From contig NZ_FQZA01000006.1 of assembly GCF_900141995.1 (NCBI RefSeq), positions 1 to 64,000 on the forward strand: a DNA stretch of 64,000 bases, given 5' to 3'. A model generated the notes under the pieces. The model was not told the DNA's origin, searched no databases, and saw only the letters and a program-made list of their open reading frames with translations. Position 1 is the first letter of the stretch. Each line of letters starts with the position of its first letter. A program made the position numbers and the translations under genes. This DNA comes from Palleronia salina. Lineage in GTDB: Bacteria; Pseudomonadota; Alphaproteobacteria; Rhodobacterales; Rhodobacteraceae. Of the stretch, positions 23,531 to 32,852 are shown piece after piece.

Positions 23531-26347
23531 TCAAGACCGCGCGCGTTTCGACCCGTTCTCGATGGCCTCGCGCAGCTTGGACTCCAGTGCGCGCTGCTTC
23601 GAGTCCGAGTAGATCTTCAGCCCGAACATGTCCTTCACGTAGAAGGTATCGACCACCTGCGCGCCGTAGGTCGCGATCACGGCCGAGGCGATCGAGATGT
23701 TGGCGCCGGCCAGCACCCGCGTCAGATCGTGCAGCAGGCCCGGGCGGTCGCGGGTATCGACCTCGATGATCGTGTAGATCTCGGACCCCTCGTTGTCGAA
23801 GGCGATGTTGGTGGGCACGCGGAAATCGCGCTCGCGCTTCTTGATCTTGTCGCGGTCGTCCAGGCCCTTGCGGGCGATGACCTCGCCTTTCAGCGTCTTG
23901 TCGATGGTCGATTTCAGCCGCGTGATGCGCGCGGCCTCGTAGGGCGACCCCTCGTGGTCCTGCACCCAGAACACCGCCGTGGCGAACCCGTCGCGCGAGG
24001 TATAGGTGCGCGCGTCCACCACGTTCGCGCCCACCAGCGCCAGCGCGCCGGCGAGGCGCGAGAAGATGCCGGGATGGTCGGCCATGGCGAAACAGATGCG
24101 GGTGGCGTCGCGATCCTCGTCGTCGGTGATGTCGATCTTGATCTGGTCCGGGGCGATGTCGCGCAGCATCCGCGCGAAGGCGGTGTGGGCCAGCACGCCC
24201 AGCCCTTGCCAGTAGGGCGGGTAATGGCGCTGGGTCTCGGCGCGAATGTCCTTCTTGTCCCAGTCCGACAGGGCCTCGCGCAGGGCGGCCTTGGCCTCGT
24301 TCCCGCGGTTCTCGCGGTTCAGCGCCTCCAGCCCGTTCTCAAGCGCGTTCGCCGTCTCGCGGTAGAGGTTGCGCAGCAGCTGCGCCTTCCAGTTGTTCCA
24401 GGTGCCCGGGCCGACGCCGCGGATGTCGCACACCGTCAGCAGCAGCAGCAGGTCCAGCCGTTTCTTGGTGCGGACGGCCTTGGCGAAATCGCGCACCGTG
24501 CGCGGGTCCGACAGGTCGCGCTTCTGGGCCATGTCGCTCATCAGCAGGTGATAGCGCACCAGCCATTCGACGGTGTCCACGTCGGCGCGGCTCAGCCCCA
24601 GCCGCGGCGCGACCTTGCGGGCGATGCGCGCGCCAAGGACCGAATGATCCTCGGGCCGGCCCTTGCCGATATCATGCAGCAGCAGCGCCACGTACAGCAC
24701 CTTGCGGGCATAGCCTTCCTCGATGATCGAGGTGGCGACCGGCAGCTCGTCCACCAGCTTGTGCTCCTCGATCTCGTTCAGGTGCCGCACGCATTGGATG
24801 GTGTGCTCGTCCACCGTGTAGTGGTGGTACATGTTGAACTGCATCATCGCCACGATGGGCTCGAACTCGGGGATGAAGGCGCCCAGCACGCCCAGCTCGT
24901 TCATCCGCCGAAGCGCCCGGTCGGGATTGGCGTGCTTCAGCAGCAGGTCCAGGAAGATGCGCACCGCTTCGGGGTCGCGGCGCATCTCGTCGTCGATGAT
25001 GTCGAGGTTGGCCGCGATCAGCCGCATGGCGTCGGGATGCAGAAGGTATCCGGTGCGCAGCGCCTCGTCAAAGATGCGCAGGATCTGCTTGGGGTCTTCC
25101 GCGAACGGGTCGGATCCGGCGAAGGTCAGGCGGTTCTGCTTCAGCGCGAAGCCCGGCTTCACCCGGCGGCGGCGGCGGAAGAAGCCGACGAGGCTGGGCG
25201 GGGCCTTCTTGAAATCGGCCTCGAGCGCGGTGAGCAGGATGCGCGTCAGCTCGCCCACGCGGGTGGCGTGGCGGAAATAGGCCTGCATGAAATGTTCGAC
25301 CGCGCGGCGCCCGGCCTTGTCGGTGAAGCCCATGCGCTCGGCGACCTCGACCTGCAAATCGAAGGTCAGCTGGTCCATGGCGCGCCCGGTGATCAGGTGC
25401 AGGTGGCAGCGCACGGCCAGCAGGAACGTCTCGGCCCGGACGAAGCCGTCGAACTCCTCGGCGGTGAAGGTGCCCTTTTCCACCAGGTCCGCGGCGTCCT
25501 GCACGTGGTTCACGTATTTCGCGATCCAGAACAGGGTCTGCAGGTCCCGCAGTCCGCCCTTGCCCTCTTTCACGTTGGGCTCGACCATGTAGCGCTGGCC
25601 GCCCTGGCGGCGGTGCCGCTCGGCCCGTTCCTCCAGCTTGGCGGCCACGTAGTCGCTGCCCGTGCCCTCGAAGAGGTCGGTCCACAGCGCCTCCTGCAAC
25701 CGGTCGGCCAGCGCGTGGTGTCCGGTCAGGAACCGATGCTCGAGAAGCGCGGTGCGGATGGTGTAGTCGCCCCGGCCCAGGCGGATGCATTCCTCGACCG
25801 TGCGCGAGGCGTGGCCCACCTTCAGCCGCAGGTCCCACAGGATGTACAGCATCGATTCGATGACGCTCTCGGCCCAGCCGCTCAGCTTCCAGGGGCTGAG
25901 GAACAGCAGGTCCACGTCCGAGTGCGGGCACATCTCGGCCCGCCCGTATCCGCCCACCGCGAAGACGGCCAGCCGCTGGCCCTCGGTGGGGTTGGGGCAG
26001 GGGTGCAGACACGTCGTGACCAGCTGGAAGGTGGTGCGCACCAGGCAGTCGGTCAGGTGGGAATAGGCCGACACGCATTCCCGCGCGGCGCCCGGCTGCT
26101 TGGCGAAGGCGTCCGCTATGGCGTCGCGGCCGCGCGCTTGCGCGTCCTTCAGCCGATCGACCGCGATGCGCCGGATCTGCGCGGCGTCGGTCACGCCCTC
26201 GAGCGCGGCAGTCAGCGCGCCCAATTCGGCCGGCCGGTCGAAAATCTCGCCGGCCGGACAGATCAGGCCATCGGGGTCGCGATGGGTGTCGTCGGGACCG
26301 TCCGGCTCAGAAGCCGGAGCCACCGAAGCGTTTGGGTGCGGGGTCAA
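23531..26347 (-). CDS. glnD: Bifunctional [protein-PII] uridylyltransferase/uridylyl-removing enzyme
   Basis: 938 residues. Domains in order: nucleotidyltransferase with GGYGRAEMCPHSDVD (G132-D146; metal ligands D144 and D146), GlnE/GlnD helical region, HD phosphohydrolase (LLLHDIGKGRPEDHS) and two C-terminal ACT domains (ICFAMADHPGIFSRLAGALAL; DTRDRPGLLHDLTRVL). GlnD senses glutamine and adds UMP to, or removes it from, PII proteins, so setting nitrogen assimilation. The drawn start is TTG 26347, which overlaps the upstream lipoprotein gene by 41 bases; GTG 26323 is an alternative with a 17-base overlap. Either way the gene is read directly after the LpoA-like gene. Confidence 0.97.
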   Translation of the reverse strand: MTPHPNASVAPASEPDGPDDTHRDPDGLICPAGEIFDRPAELGALTAALEGVTDAAQIRRIAVDRLKDAQARGRDAIADAFAKQPGAARECVSAYSHLTDCLVRTTFQLVTTCLHPCPNPTEGQRLAVFAVGGYGRAEMCPHSDVDLLFLSPWKLSGWAESVIESMLYILWDLRLKVGHASRTVEECIRLGRGDYTIRTALLEHRFLTGHHALADRLQEALWTDLFEGTGSDYVAAKLEERAERHRRQGGQRYMVEPNVKEGKGGLRDLQTLFWIAKYVNHVQDAADLVEKGTFTAEEFDGFVRAETFLLAVRCHLHLITGRAMDQLTFDLQVEVAERMGFTDKAGRRAVEHFMQAYFRHATRVGELTRILLTALEADFKKAPPSLVGFFRRRRRVKPGFALKQNRLTFAGSDPFAEDPKQILRIFDEALRTGYLLHPDAMRLIAANLDIIDDEMRRDPEAVRIFLDLLLKHANPDRALRRMNELGVLGAFIPEFEPIVAMMQFNMYHHYTVDEHTIQCVRHLNEIEEHKLVDELPVATSIIEEGYARKVLYVALLLHDIGKGRPEDHSVLGARIARKVAPRLGLSRADVDTVEWLVRYHLLMSDMAQKRDLSDPRTVRDFAKAVRTKKRLDLLLLLTVCDIRGVGPGTWNNWKAQLLRNLYRETANALENGLEALNRENRGNEAKAALREALSDWDKKDIRAETQRHYPPYWQGLGVLAHTAFARMLRDIAPDQIKIDITDDEDRDATRICFAMADHPGIFSRLAGALALVGANVVDARTYTSRDGFATAVFWVQDHEGSPYEAARITRLKSTIDKTLKGEVIARKGLDDRDKIKKRERDFRVPTNIAFDNEGSEIYTIIEVDTRDRPGLLHDLTRVLAGANISIASAVIATYGAQVVDTFYVKDMFGLKIYSDSKQRALESKLREAIENGSKRARS

Positions 26348-27494
26348 GAATCACGACCTGGTTGTTTTGTACTTGTGCGACGGCCAGCGCCCGCTGGTTG
26401 GTGCCGTTGGGCAGCAGCCGGAAGACGCCGCTGGCCCCCGAGAAGCCCGAGCCCTGGGTCAGCGCGCTTGCGCTCAGCGCGTCGGACCGGCCCTGCGCCA
26501 GCAGCGCGCCCACGGCCTGCACGGCGTCATAGCCCAGGCCGGCCAGCGGATGCGGCGCCGAACCATAGGCCGCCTGGTAGCGCGATTCGAACTGCGCCTG
26601 CACCGACCGGTCGGGCAGGGTGAACAGGCCGCCCTGCAGGCCCGGCAGCGACAGCGCCTGGGGCGCCGCGTTCCAGCGGGTGAGACCGAGATACCGCGTC
26701 TCGGCCGGGTTCACGCCGTTTTCCGGCAGGGCCGTGACGACCAGCGGCAGGTCGCTGTCCACGTTGGCGGTCAGGAACACGGTGTCGGCGCCCGTCTGCT
26801 CGATCGCGGTGGCGATGCGGGGGCCGGCCTGGGTGATGCCGTCCTGGCTCAGCGGATAGGATTGCACGGTGGCGACGCTCATCCCGCCGCGCTGGGCGGC
26901 CGAGACGATGGCGTCGCGCCCGGCCTGGCCGGCGGTGTCGGCGGCGTGCACCACCGCGAGGCTCGACCGGCCCTGACGGCGGGCGTAGCTCACCAGCCGG
27001 TTGGCCACGCTGTCGAAGGTCTGGCCGAGGATGAAGATGTTGCCGCCCGCCACGGCGGTGTTGTTCGAGAAGGACAGCACGTTGATGTTGCGGTCCGCGA
27101 CCACCGGCACCATGGCGCTGGTCGACTGGGTATAAAGGGGCCCGAGGATGATCTGCGCGCCCGTGGCGATCGCCGCGTTGGCGGCGGCGGTGGCACCCGC
27201 CGCGGTGCCCTGGGTGTCATAGACCTCCAGGTCGATCTGCGCGCCCTGGACGTCGGCCACGGCCAGCCGTGCGGCGTTCTCCAGCGACCGGCCCACGACG
27301 CCGCCGCCGCCGCCCGCGCCCTTGGGCACCAGAAGCGCCACGCGCACCGGTTGCGACGTGTCCACGCGCGGCCCCGAGCTGCCCCCGCCCGCGCCGATGG
27401 CGACCGGTTCGCAGGCGGCGAGAAGGACGGCGGCGGCGCAGACCAGCGCGCCGCGGCCCACGGGCTTCAGCATGGCGCCGAGCGGTGCAAGCAT
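26307..27494 (-). CDS. Penicillin-binding-protein activator, LpoA/LppC-like lipoprotein
   Basis: 395 residues from the ATG at 27494. A signal peptide with lipobox ends at Cys28 (VLLAAC), so the protein is anchored in a membrane, likely the outer. The rest is a type I periplasmic-binding-like fold of the LppC/LpoA C-terminal domain (GARAL-like start VRVALLVPKGAGGGGG, then IILGPLYTQSTSAMVPV and DGITQAGPRIATAIEQTGADTVFL). E. coli LpoA activates PBP1a; this protein lacks the N-terminal TPR half, as is usual in alphaproteobacteria. It is divergent from rsmI-yraN, the same neighbourhood that lpoA has in enterobacteria, which supports the identification. Confidence 0.88.
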   Translation of the reverse strand: MLAPLGAMLKPVGRGALVCAAAVLLAACEPVAIGAGGGSSGPRVDTSQPVRVALLVPKGAGGGGGVVGRSLENAARLAVADVQGAQIDLEVYDTQGTAAGATAAANAAIATGAQIILGPLYTQSTSAMVPVVADRNINVLSFSNNTAVAGGNIFILGQTFDSVANRLVSYARRQGRSSLAVVHAADTAGQAGRDAIVSAAQRGGMSVATVQSYPLSQDGITQAGPRIATAIEQTGADTVFLTANVDSDLPLVVTALPENGVNPAETRYLGLTRWNAAPQALSLPGLQGGLFTLPDRSVQAQFESRYQAAYGSAPHPLAGLGYDAVQAVGALLAQGRSDALSASALTQGSGFSGASGVFRLLPNGTNQRALAVAQVQNNQVVILDPAPKRFGGSGF

Positions 27495-27583
27495 GTTAGG
27501 GACCCCTTGGATTTTTCGAGGAAGCGACAGGATATGGCTCACGTTATGCGAGCGGGCTCGGGGTGTAAATCGAAGGATCGGCA

Positions 27584-28444
27584 ATGAGCGGCCTGCCTCC
27601 GGGCCCGCCGCCCGAGCCCGGCCTACACCTGGTCGCGACCCCGATCGGCACGGCGCGCGACATCACGCTGCGCGCGCTCGACACCCTGCGCGCGGCGGAC
27701 ATGCTCTTGGCCGAGGACACGCGCACCCTGCGCAAGCTCATGGAAATCCACGGCATTCCCCTCGCCGGACGGCCGCTCTGGTCCTATCACGATCACAACG
27801 GCGCGCGGGTGCGGCCCAAGGTGCTCGAGGCGCTGGCCGAGGGGCGGTCGGTGGCCTTCGCTTCGGACGCGGGCACGCCCATGGTGGCCGATCCCGGTTT
27901 CGACCTGGCGCGCGCGGCGACCGAGGCGGGCCACAAGGTGACCGCCGTCCCGGGCCCCTCGGCGCCGCTGGTCGCGCTCAGCCTCGCCGGACTGCCCACC
28001 GACCGGTTCCTTTTCGCCGGCTTCCTGCCGCCCGCGCAGGGCGCGCGCGACACCGCCCTGCGCGACCTGGCCGGTGTGCCCGCGACGCTGGTGTTCTTCG
28101 AGACGGCCAAGCGGTCTTTACCGATGCTTAATCATTGTGTCGCAATCTTGGGGGATCGGGACGCGGCGATCTGCCGGGAACTGACCAAGAAATTCGAAGA
28201 GGTGCGGCGCGGGCGGCTGTCCGACCTCATCGCCGGCTGCGAGGACGATCCACTGCGCGGCGAAGTGGTGGTCGTCATCGACCGGGCGCGCGACACCGCG
28301 GATGCGGAGGACGTGGAAGACGCCATGCGCCGCGCGCTGGAAACCATGCGGGTGAAGGAGGCGGCCAACACCGTGGCCGAGGCCTTCGCCCTGAAAAAGC
28401 GCGACGCCTACCAGCTGGCGCTGCGGCTTTCGAACGAGGAGTGA
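27584..28444 (+). CDS. rsmI: 16S rRNA (cytidine1402-2'-O)-methyltransferase
   Basis: 286 residues, AAGGAT upstream. It shows the SAM-dependent tetrapyrrole-methylase fold: LVATPIGTARDITLRALDTL at the start, LAEDTRTLRKLM, SYHDHN, the FASDAGTPMVADPG loop and GPSAPLVALSLAGLPTDRFLFAGFLP. RsmI makes the ribose methylation at C1402 of 16S rRNA, close to the ribosomal P site, which fine-tunes start-codon fidelity. First gene of a plus-strand cluster with yraN (5 bases downstream) and gshB, and divergent from the LpoA-like gene over an 89-bp gap that must contain both promoters. Confidence 0.96.
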   Translation: MSGLPPGPPPEPGLHLVATPIGTARDITLRALDTLRAADMLLAEDTRTLRKLMEIHGIPLAGRPLWSYHDHNGARVRPKVLEALAEGRSVAFASDAGTPMVADPGFDLARAATEAGHKVTAVPGPSAPLVALSLAGLPTDRFLFAGFLPPAQGARDTALRDLAGVPATLVFFETAKRSLPMLNHCVAILGDRDAAICRELTKKFEEVRRGRLSDLIAGCEDDPLRGEVVVVIDRARDTADAEDVEDAMRRALETMRVKEAANTVAEAFALKKRDAYQLALRLSNEE

Positions 28445-28449
28445 CGCCC

Positions 28450-28800
28450 ATGGACGGCGCGACAAGTCACGCGGCGGGAATGGCGGCCGAAGGCCAGGTG
28501 GCCCGCCACTACGAGGATGCGGGCCTCAGCATCGCCAGCCGTCGCTGGCGCGGGCAGGGCGGTGAGATCGACCTGGTCTGCCGAGACGGCGACTCGGTCG
28601 TCTTCGTCGAGGTGAAGCGCGCCCGCGACCTGGCCCGTGCCGCGCATCGCGTCTCCCGCCGCCAAATCGACCGTCTGCTGACTGCGGCGGCCGAGTTTCT
28701 CGGCGGCGAGCCGCGGGGCGGCCTGACCGATACCCGGTTCGACGTGGCGCTGGTGGACGGGCAGGGGCGCGTCCAGATCCTCGAAAACGCCTTCATGTAA
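28450..28800 (+). CDS. yraN: UPF0102/YraN family protein
   Basis: 116 residues from the ATG at 28450, five bases behind the rsmI stop. It has the restriction-endonuclease-like core of the family: E at [11 protein letters not shown], the D of [12 protein letters not shown] and the ExK of VVFVEVKRA, followed by [20 protein letters not shown]. The motif set is complete enough to imply a nuclease-like fold, but no activity is firmly known for the family. Its position behind rsmI is widely conserved in proteobacteria. Confidence 0.92.
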   Translation: MDGATSHAAGMAAEGQVARHYEDAGLSIASRRWRGQGGEIDLVCRDGDSVVFVEVKRARDLARAAHRVSRRQIDRLLTAAAEFLGGEPRGGLTDTRFDVALVDGQGRVQILENAFM

Positions 28801-28871
28801 CCGCCGGGGACCATTGCCGCGGGCGGTGCCCTGCGCCATGTATCGGCGGACCCATGCAGGAGACCGCCATC

Positions 28872-29816
28872 ATGCCGCTTCGCGTTGCCATCCAGATGGA
28901 TCCCATCGCGCCCATCAACATCGACGCCGACAGCACGTTCCGCATCGCGGAAGAGGCGCAGGCCCGCGGCCACAGCCTGTTCTACTACACGCCCGACAAG
29001 CTCAGCTGGCGCGACGGCCGCGTGATCGCGCGCGGCGCCGACCTGACCGTCCGGCGCGCGCGGGGCGATCATTTCTCCCTGGGCGAGATGCGGGACCAGG
29101 ACCTCTCCGAGATGGACGTGGTCTGGCTGCGGCAGGACCCGCCCTTCGACATGGGCTATATCACCTCGACCCACATCCTCGACCTGCTGCCCGACAGCAC
29201 GCTGGTGGTGAACGACCCCAGCTGGGTGCGCAACTGGCCCGAGAAGCTGCTGGTGCTGCAATTCCCCGAGCTGATCCCGTCGACCACCATCGCCTGGGAT
29301 CTCGAGGTCCTGCGCGAATTCAAGGCCCGCCACGGCGACATCATCGTCAAGCCGCTCTACGGCAATGGCGGGGCCGGCGTGTTCCGCCTGCGCCGCGACG
29401 ACGGCAACCTCGACTCCCTGCACGAGCTCTTTCGCGGCATGAACAACGAGCCGCTGATCGCGCAGCAATTCCTGCCCGACGTCTCGGCGGGCGACAAGCG
29501 CGTGATCCTCGTCGACGGCGAACCCGTGGGCGCCATCAACCGCGTCCCGGCCGAGGGGCAGACCCGGTCGAACATGCATGTGGGCGGCCGCCCCGAGAAG
29601 ATCGACCTCACCGACCGCGACCGCGAGATCTGCGCCGCCATCGGCCCGCTTTTGCGCGAGAAGGGCCAGGTTTTCGTCGGCATCGACGTGATCGGCCCCT
29701 ACCTGACCGAGATCAACCTGACCTCGCCCACCGGTCTGCAGGAGATGGAGCGCTTCAACGGCGACAACGTCACCGCCCGGATCTGGGAAGCGATCGAGGG
29801 CCGCAAGGCCGGCTAG
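28872..29816 (+). CDS. gshB: Glutathione synthetase
   Basis: 314 residues, normal for proteobacterial GshB. I take the ATG at 28872 ([17 protein letters not shown]) because GGAG lies 9 bases upstream; an ATG at 28854 has no such site. The N-terminal substrate domain has [15 protein letters not shown] and [14 protein letters not shown]; the ATP-grasp part has [43 protein letters not shown] and the metal ligands in [13 protein letters not shown]. It joins glycine to gamma-glutamylcysteine. The gene is about 70 bases behind yraN, may be co-transcribed with it, and ends in a strong terminator. Confidence 0.97.
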   Translation: MPLRVAIQMDPIAPINIDADSTFRIAEEAQARGHSLFYYTPDKLSWRDGRVIARGADLTVRRARGDHFSLGEMRDQDLSEMDVVWLRQDPPFDMGYITSTHILDLLPDSTLVVNDPSWVRNWPEKLLVLQFPELIPSTTIAWDLEVLREFKARHGDIIVKPLYGNGGAGVFRLRRDDGNLDSLHELFRGMNNEPLIAQQFLPDVSAGDKRVILVDGEPVGAINRVPAEGQTRSNMHVGGRPEKIDLTDRDREICAAIGPLLREKGQVFVGIDVIGPYLTEINLTSPTGLQEMERFNGDNVTARIWEAIEGRKAG

Positions 29817-29840
29817 CCCACCTTCGCGCAAGACATGAAA

Positions 29841-29875
29841 AAGGCCCGGCAACCTATTGCCGGGCCTTATTTTTT
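29841..29875. terminator. Terminator between gshB and gcrA
   Basis: A perfect 12-bp stem (29841-29852 with 29857-29868), loop CCTA, then ATTTTTT. The left side has AAA (29838-29840) so it may work for gcrA as well, but the long T-run favours gshB. Confidence 0.9.
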
Positions 29876-29892
29876 GCCAGGTATCTGGTGCC

Positions 29893-30450
29893 TTAACGCT
29901 TGCGGTCCCGCCGCGACGACATGGGCTGGAACGCCACGCCCACATGCGCCTCGCAATAGGGCTTGCCTGACTGGACCGGCAGGCCGCAGAACCAGAAATT
30001 CGTCGTCGCCGGATCGCCCACGGGCCATTTGCAGGTCCGCTCGGTCAGCTCCATCAGGCTGATCTTCTTGGCGTTCTTCTCGACCTCGCGCACCGAGGCC
30101 AGCGCCTCGGGCGAGATCTCGTTGGCCGAGGGTTGCGGCGGCAGCGGCTGACCGGCGGGGATGATCGCGCGTCGGTTCGTGGCCGGCGGGCTGGCCGACT
30201 GGGTCGACGGCCCTTCCTCGGCCTCCGCCGGCTCGGGCGCGGCGGTTGCGGCCGCGGGTTCGGGCGCCGCCTCGGCCTCGGCCTCGGGCTTGTCGGCGCC
30301 GGGGCCGCGGTTCGACAGCCCCAACCGGTGCACCTTGCCGATCACCGCGTTGCGGGTCACCCCGCCCAGCTCTTTCGCGATCTGGCTGGCGGACTGGCCT
30401 TCGGTCCACATCTTCTTGAGCGTCTCAACGCGTTCGTCGGTCCAGGACAT
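29893..30450 (-). CDS. gcrA: GcrA cell-cycle regulator
   Basis: 185 residues. The N-terminal HTH (MSWTDERVETLKKMWTEG ... NAVIGKVHRLGLSNRG, 1-48) is the highly conserved DNA-binding part of GcrA. A low-complexity Ala/Glu/Pro linker follows, then a C-terminal Cys/His cluster (TCKWPVGDP, FWFCG, KPYCEAHVGVAFQP). In Caulobacter GcrA is a sigma70 cofactor that activates cell-cycle promoters carrying CcrM-methylated GANTC sites. The gene occurs almost only in alphaproteobacteria, which helps place the organism. Monocistronic. Confidence 0.97.
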   Translation of the reverse strand: MSWTDERVETLKKMWTEGQSASQIAKELGGVTRNAVIGKVHRLGLSNRGPGADKPEAEAEAAPEPAAATAAPEPAEAEEGPSTQSASPPATNRRAIIPAGQPLPPQPSANEISPEALASVREVEKNAKKISLMELTERTCKWPVGDPATTNFWFCGLPVQSGKPYCEAHVGVAFQPMSSRRDRKR

Positions 30451-30580
30451 GGGCTTCCTTCAAAGCAAAACAAAGGCGGGCGCCGGTCGCGCATCCGCCT
30501 TGAGATTTCTCGCACGCCCCTATTCTAATCACCGCGCGCCCGGTTACAAGCGGCGCCACCGAGACAGCAGGGGACAGGTC

Positions 30581-31384
30581 ATGGCGAATATCGACGAAAT
30601 GGGCGTGCGCCGCTTCGGGCGCTGGAACCGGACGGGCATGTTCACCCTGGCCGAGCGGGAATGCCGCCGCTTCATGGCGATCTGGAGCCAGACGGTCATG
30701 GGCCCGCTGATCAACGCGGGCCTGCTGCTGGCGGTCTTCGCCATCGCCATCGGCCCCGCGCGGGGCCAGATCATGGGCGTGGATTACGTGATGTTCATCG
30801 CGCCGGGGCTGCTGATGATGACGGTGATCCAGAACAGCTTCGCCAACACCTCGTCCTCGATCCTCGCCGCCAAGGTCCAGGGCAACATCGTCGACACGCT
30901 GATGCCGCCCCTCTCGCCGCTGGAGCTTCTGTTCGGCTACCTCGCCGGCGGTCTCGCCCGCGGCGCGCTGGTGGGTCTCGTCATCGGCGCGGTGATGATC
31001 GTGGGGCTGGGCACCGGGCTCGCCCATCCGCTGTGGTTCCTGACCTTCCTGCTCCTGGGCGGGCTGATGATGGGCGCGCTCGGGATCCTGGGCGGGATCG
31101 TGGCCAACAAGTTCGACCAGATGTCGGCCATCACCAACTTCATCATCACGCCGCTCAGCTTCCTGTCGGGCACGTTCTATTCCATCGACGACCTGCCGCC
31201 CGCGCTGACCACCGCGGCGCATTTCGACCCGTTCTTCTACCTCATCGACGGGGCGCGCTACGGTACGCTGGGGGTGTCGGATTCCTCGCCCTGGCTGGGG
31301 CTCGCGGTCTGCGCGGGCGTCACGGCGGCGCTGTGCCTGCTGGCGCTGCGGTGGTTCCAGAAGGGCTATCGCCTGAAATCCTGA
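30581..31384 (+). CDS. ABC-2 type transporter permease, orphan
   Basis: 267 residues from the ATG at 30581. An amphipathic N-terminus (RRFGRWNRTGMFTLAERECRRFMAIWSQT) leads into six hydrophobic segments in ABC-2 order, with the conserved LSPLELLFGYLAGGLARG cytoplasmic stretch and PLSFLSGTFYSIDDLPP near the end, the ABC2 signature loop. Members of this family export polysaccharides, lipids or drugs, but need an ATPase subunit; none is adjacent. The ATPase must be elsewhere or shared. Substrate unknown. Confidence 0.88.
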   Translation: MANIDEMGVRRFGRWNRTGMFTLAERECRRFMAIWSQTVMGPLINAGLLLAVFAIAIGPARGQIMGVDYVMFIAPGLLMMTVIQNSFANTSSSILAAKVQGNIVDTLMPPLSPLELLFGYLAGGLARGALVGLVIGAVMIVGLGTGLAHPLWFLTFLLLGGLMMGALGILGGIVANKFDQMSAITNFIITPLSFLSGTFYSIDDLPPALTTAAHFDPFFYLIDGARYGTLGVSDSSPWLGLAVCAGVTAALCLLALRWFQKGYRLKS

Positions 31385-31568
31385 ACGCCGCCACTGGACA
31401 GGCGCGCCGCGTCCGGGCTATGCCCCGCCCATGGACCTGACGCGCCTCTCCTTGCGACGACGCACCCGCTGACACCGGCCCAAGCCGCCGGGCCCGCGCG
31501 CACGCGCGATTGACAGCCCATCCTCCCTTTGCCACCAATCGGGCCTCGCGCCCCGCAAGGACACGTCC

Positions 31569-32738
31569 ATGATCCCGTCTATCCTGCCCACCTACAATCG
31601 GGCCCCCTTCGCCTTCGCCAAGGGCGAGAACGCCTGGCTCACCACCGAAGACGGCGCGCGCGTGCTGGATTTCGGCGCCGGCATCGCCGTGAACGCGCTG
31701 GGCCACGCCAACCCCGATCTCGTCGCCGCGCTGACCGACCAGGCGCAGCGGCTCTGGCACGTCTCGAACCTCTACCAGGTGCCGCAGCAGCAGCGGCTGG
31801 CCGACCTGCTGGTCGCCCACACCTTCGCCGACACGGTCTTCTTCACCAATTCCGGCACCGAGTCCTGCGAGTTGGCCGTGAAGATGGCGCGCAAGTACTG
31901 GTTCGACAAAGGCACGCCGCGCAGCACCATCGTGACCTTCACCGGCAGCTTCCACGGCCGGTCCTCGGCGGGCATCGCCGCGGCCGGGTCGGAAAAGATG
32001 ACGCGCGGCTTCGGCCCGCTGCTGCCCGGTTTCACCAATCTCGCGTGGGGCGACCACGACGCGCTCGAGGCGACGCTCGACGACAGCATCGCCGCCGTCC
32101 TGGTCGAGCCGGTGCAGGGCGAGGGCGGCATCCGCCCGCTGCCCGACCAGTGCCTCAAGGGTCTGCGCGAGGCCTGCGACCGCCACGGCATCCTGCTGAT
32201 CGCGGACGAGGTGCAGTGCGGCATGGGCCGGACGGGCAAGCTCTTCGCCCATGAATGGGCCGGCGTCGCGCCGGATATAATGATGGTCGCCAAGGGCATC
32301 GGCGGCGGCTTCCCGCTGGGCGCGGTGCTCGCGACCGAGGACGCCGCCTCGGGCATGACGGCGGGCACCCATGGCTCGACCTATGGCGGCAACCCGCTGG
32401 CCTGCGCGGTGGGCGCGCGGGTGATGGAGGTCATGACCGCGGACGGGTTTCTCGACGACGTGAACCGCAAGGCCGCGCGCCTGCGCCAGGGGCTCGAGGG
32501 GCTCATCGCCGCGCATCCGGGCGTCTTCGAACACGTGCGGGGGCAGGGCCTGATGCTGGGCCTGAAATGCAAGGTTCCGGCGGTCGAGCTGGTCAAGGCC
32601 GGCTACGCGCAGCACATCCTCACGGTGCCCGCCGCCGACGAGGTCGTGCGCCTGCTGCCGCCGCTCACCATCACCGACGACGACCTGACCGAGGGGCTCG
32701 CCCGGCTCGACGCCGCCGCGGCGTCGCTCGCGCCGTGA
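31569..32738 (+). CDS. argD: Acetylornithine aminotransferase
   Basis: 389 residues; AAGGA precedes the ATG. It is a class III PLP aminotransferase with GAGIAVNALGHANPD near the N-terminus, FFTNSGTESCELAVKMAR, FHGRSSAGIAAAG, the cofactor Asp in IADEVQCGMGRTGK and the PLP lysine K242 in VAKGIGGGFPLGA. In arginine synthesis it converts N-acetylglutamate semialdehyde to N-acetylornithine. argF follows about 115 bases downstream on the same strand, giving the common alphaproteobacterial argD-argF pair. Confidence 0.96.
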   Translation: MIPSILPTYNRAPFAFAKGENAWLTTEDGARVLDFGAGIAVNALGHANPDLVAALTDQAQRLWHVSNLYQVPQQQRLADLLVAHTFADTVFFTNSGTESCELAVKMARKYWFDKGTPRSTIVTFTGSFHGRSSAGIAAAGSEKMTRGFGPLLPGFTNLAWGDHDALEATLDDSIAAVLVEPVQGEGGIRPLPDQCLKGLREACDRHGILLIADEVQCGMGRTGKLFAHEWAGVAPDIMMVAKGIGGGFPLGAVLATEDAASGMTAGTHGSTYGGNPLACAVGARVMEVMTADGFLDDVNRKAARLRQGLEGLIAAHPGVFEHVRGQGLMLGLKCKVPAVELVKAGYAQHILTVPAADEVVRLLPPLTITDDDLTEGLARLDAAAASLAP

Positions 32739-32740
32739 TC

Positions 32741-32762
32741 TTCATCTTTCCATAAATACCTC
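32741..32762. repeat. Half copy of the intergenic repeat family (argD-argF)
   Basis: Two bases after the argD stop lies TTCATCTTTCCATAAATACC followed by TCTG. It matches the 38.25-kb element at 20 of its first 21 bases and resembles one arm of the palindromic repeats (CATC, then TCC, then AAATAC). No inverted partner is nearby. Confidence 0.65.
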
Positions 32763-32852
32763 TGCGGGGGCGTCCCTCTATGCGCCATGGGTGCGAACAT
32801 GATGGACCACGGGTGCAAAACCCACAGCCCCCCGCCAGCAAAGGGCGATCCG

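Noticed and set aside
23123-26623. Very long open frame on the plus strand opposite glnD and its neighbours
   Set aside because: It is the antisense of well-supported glnD and symporter genes; its translation is His/Arg/Gln-rich with no domain, a usual artefact of high GC at third positions.
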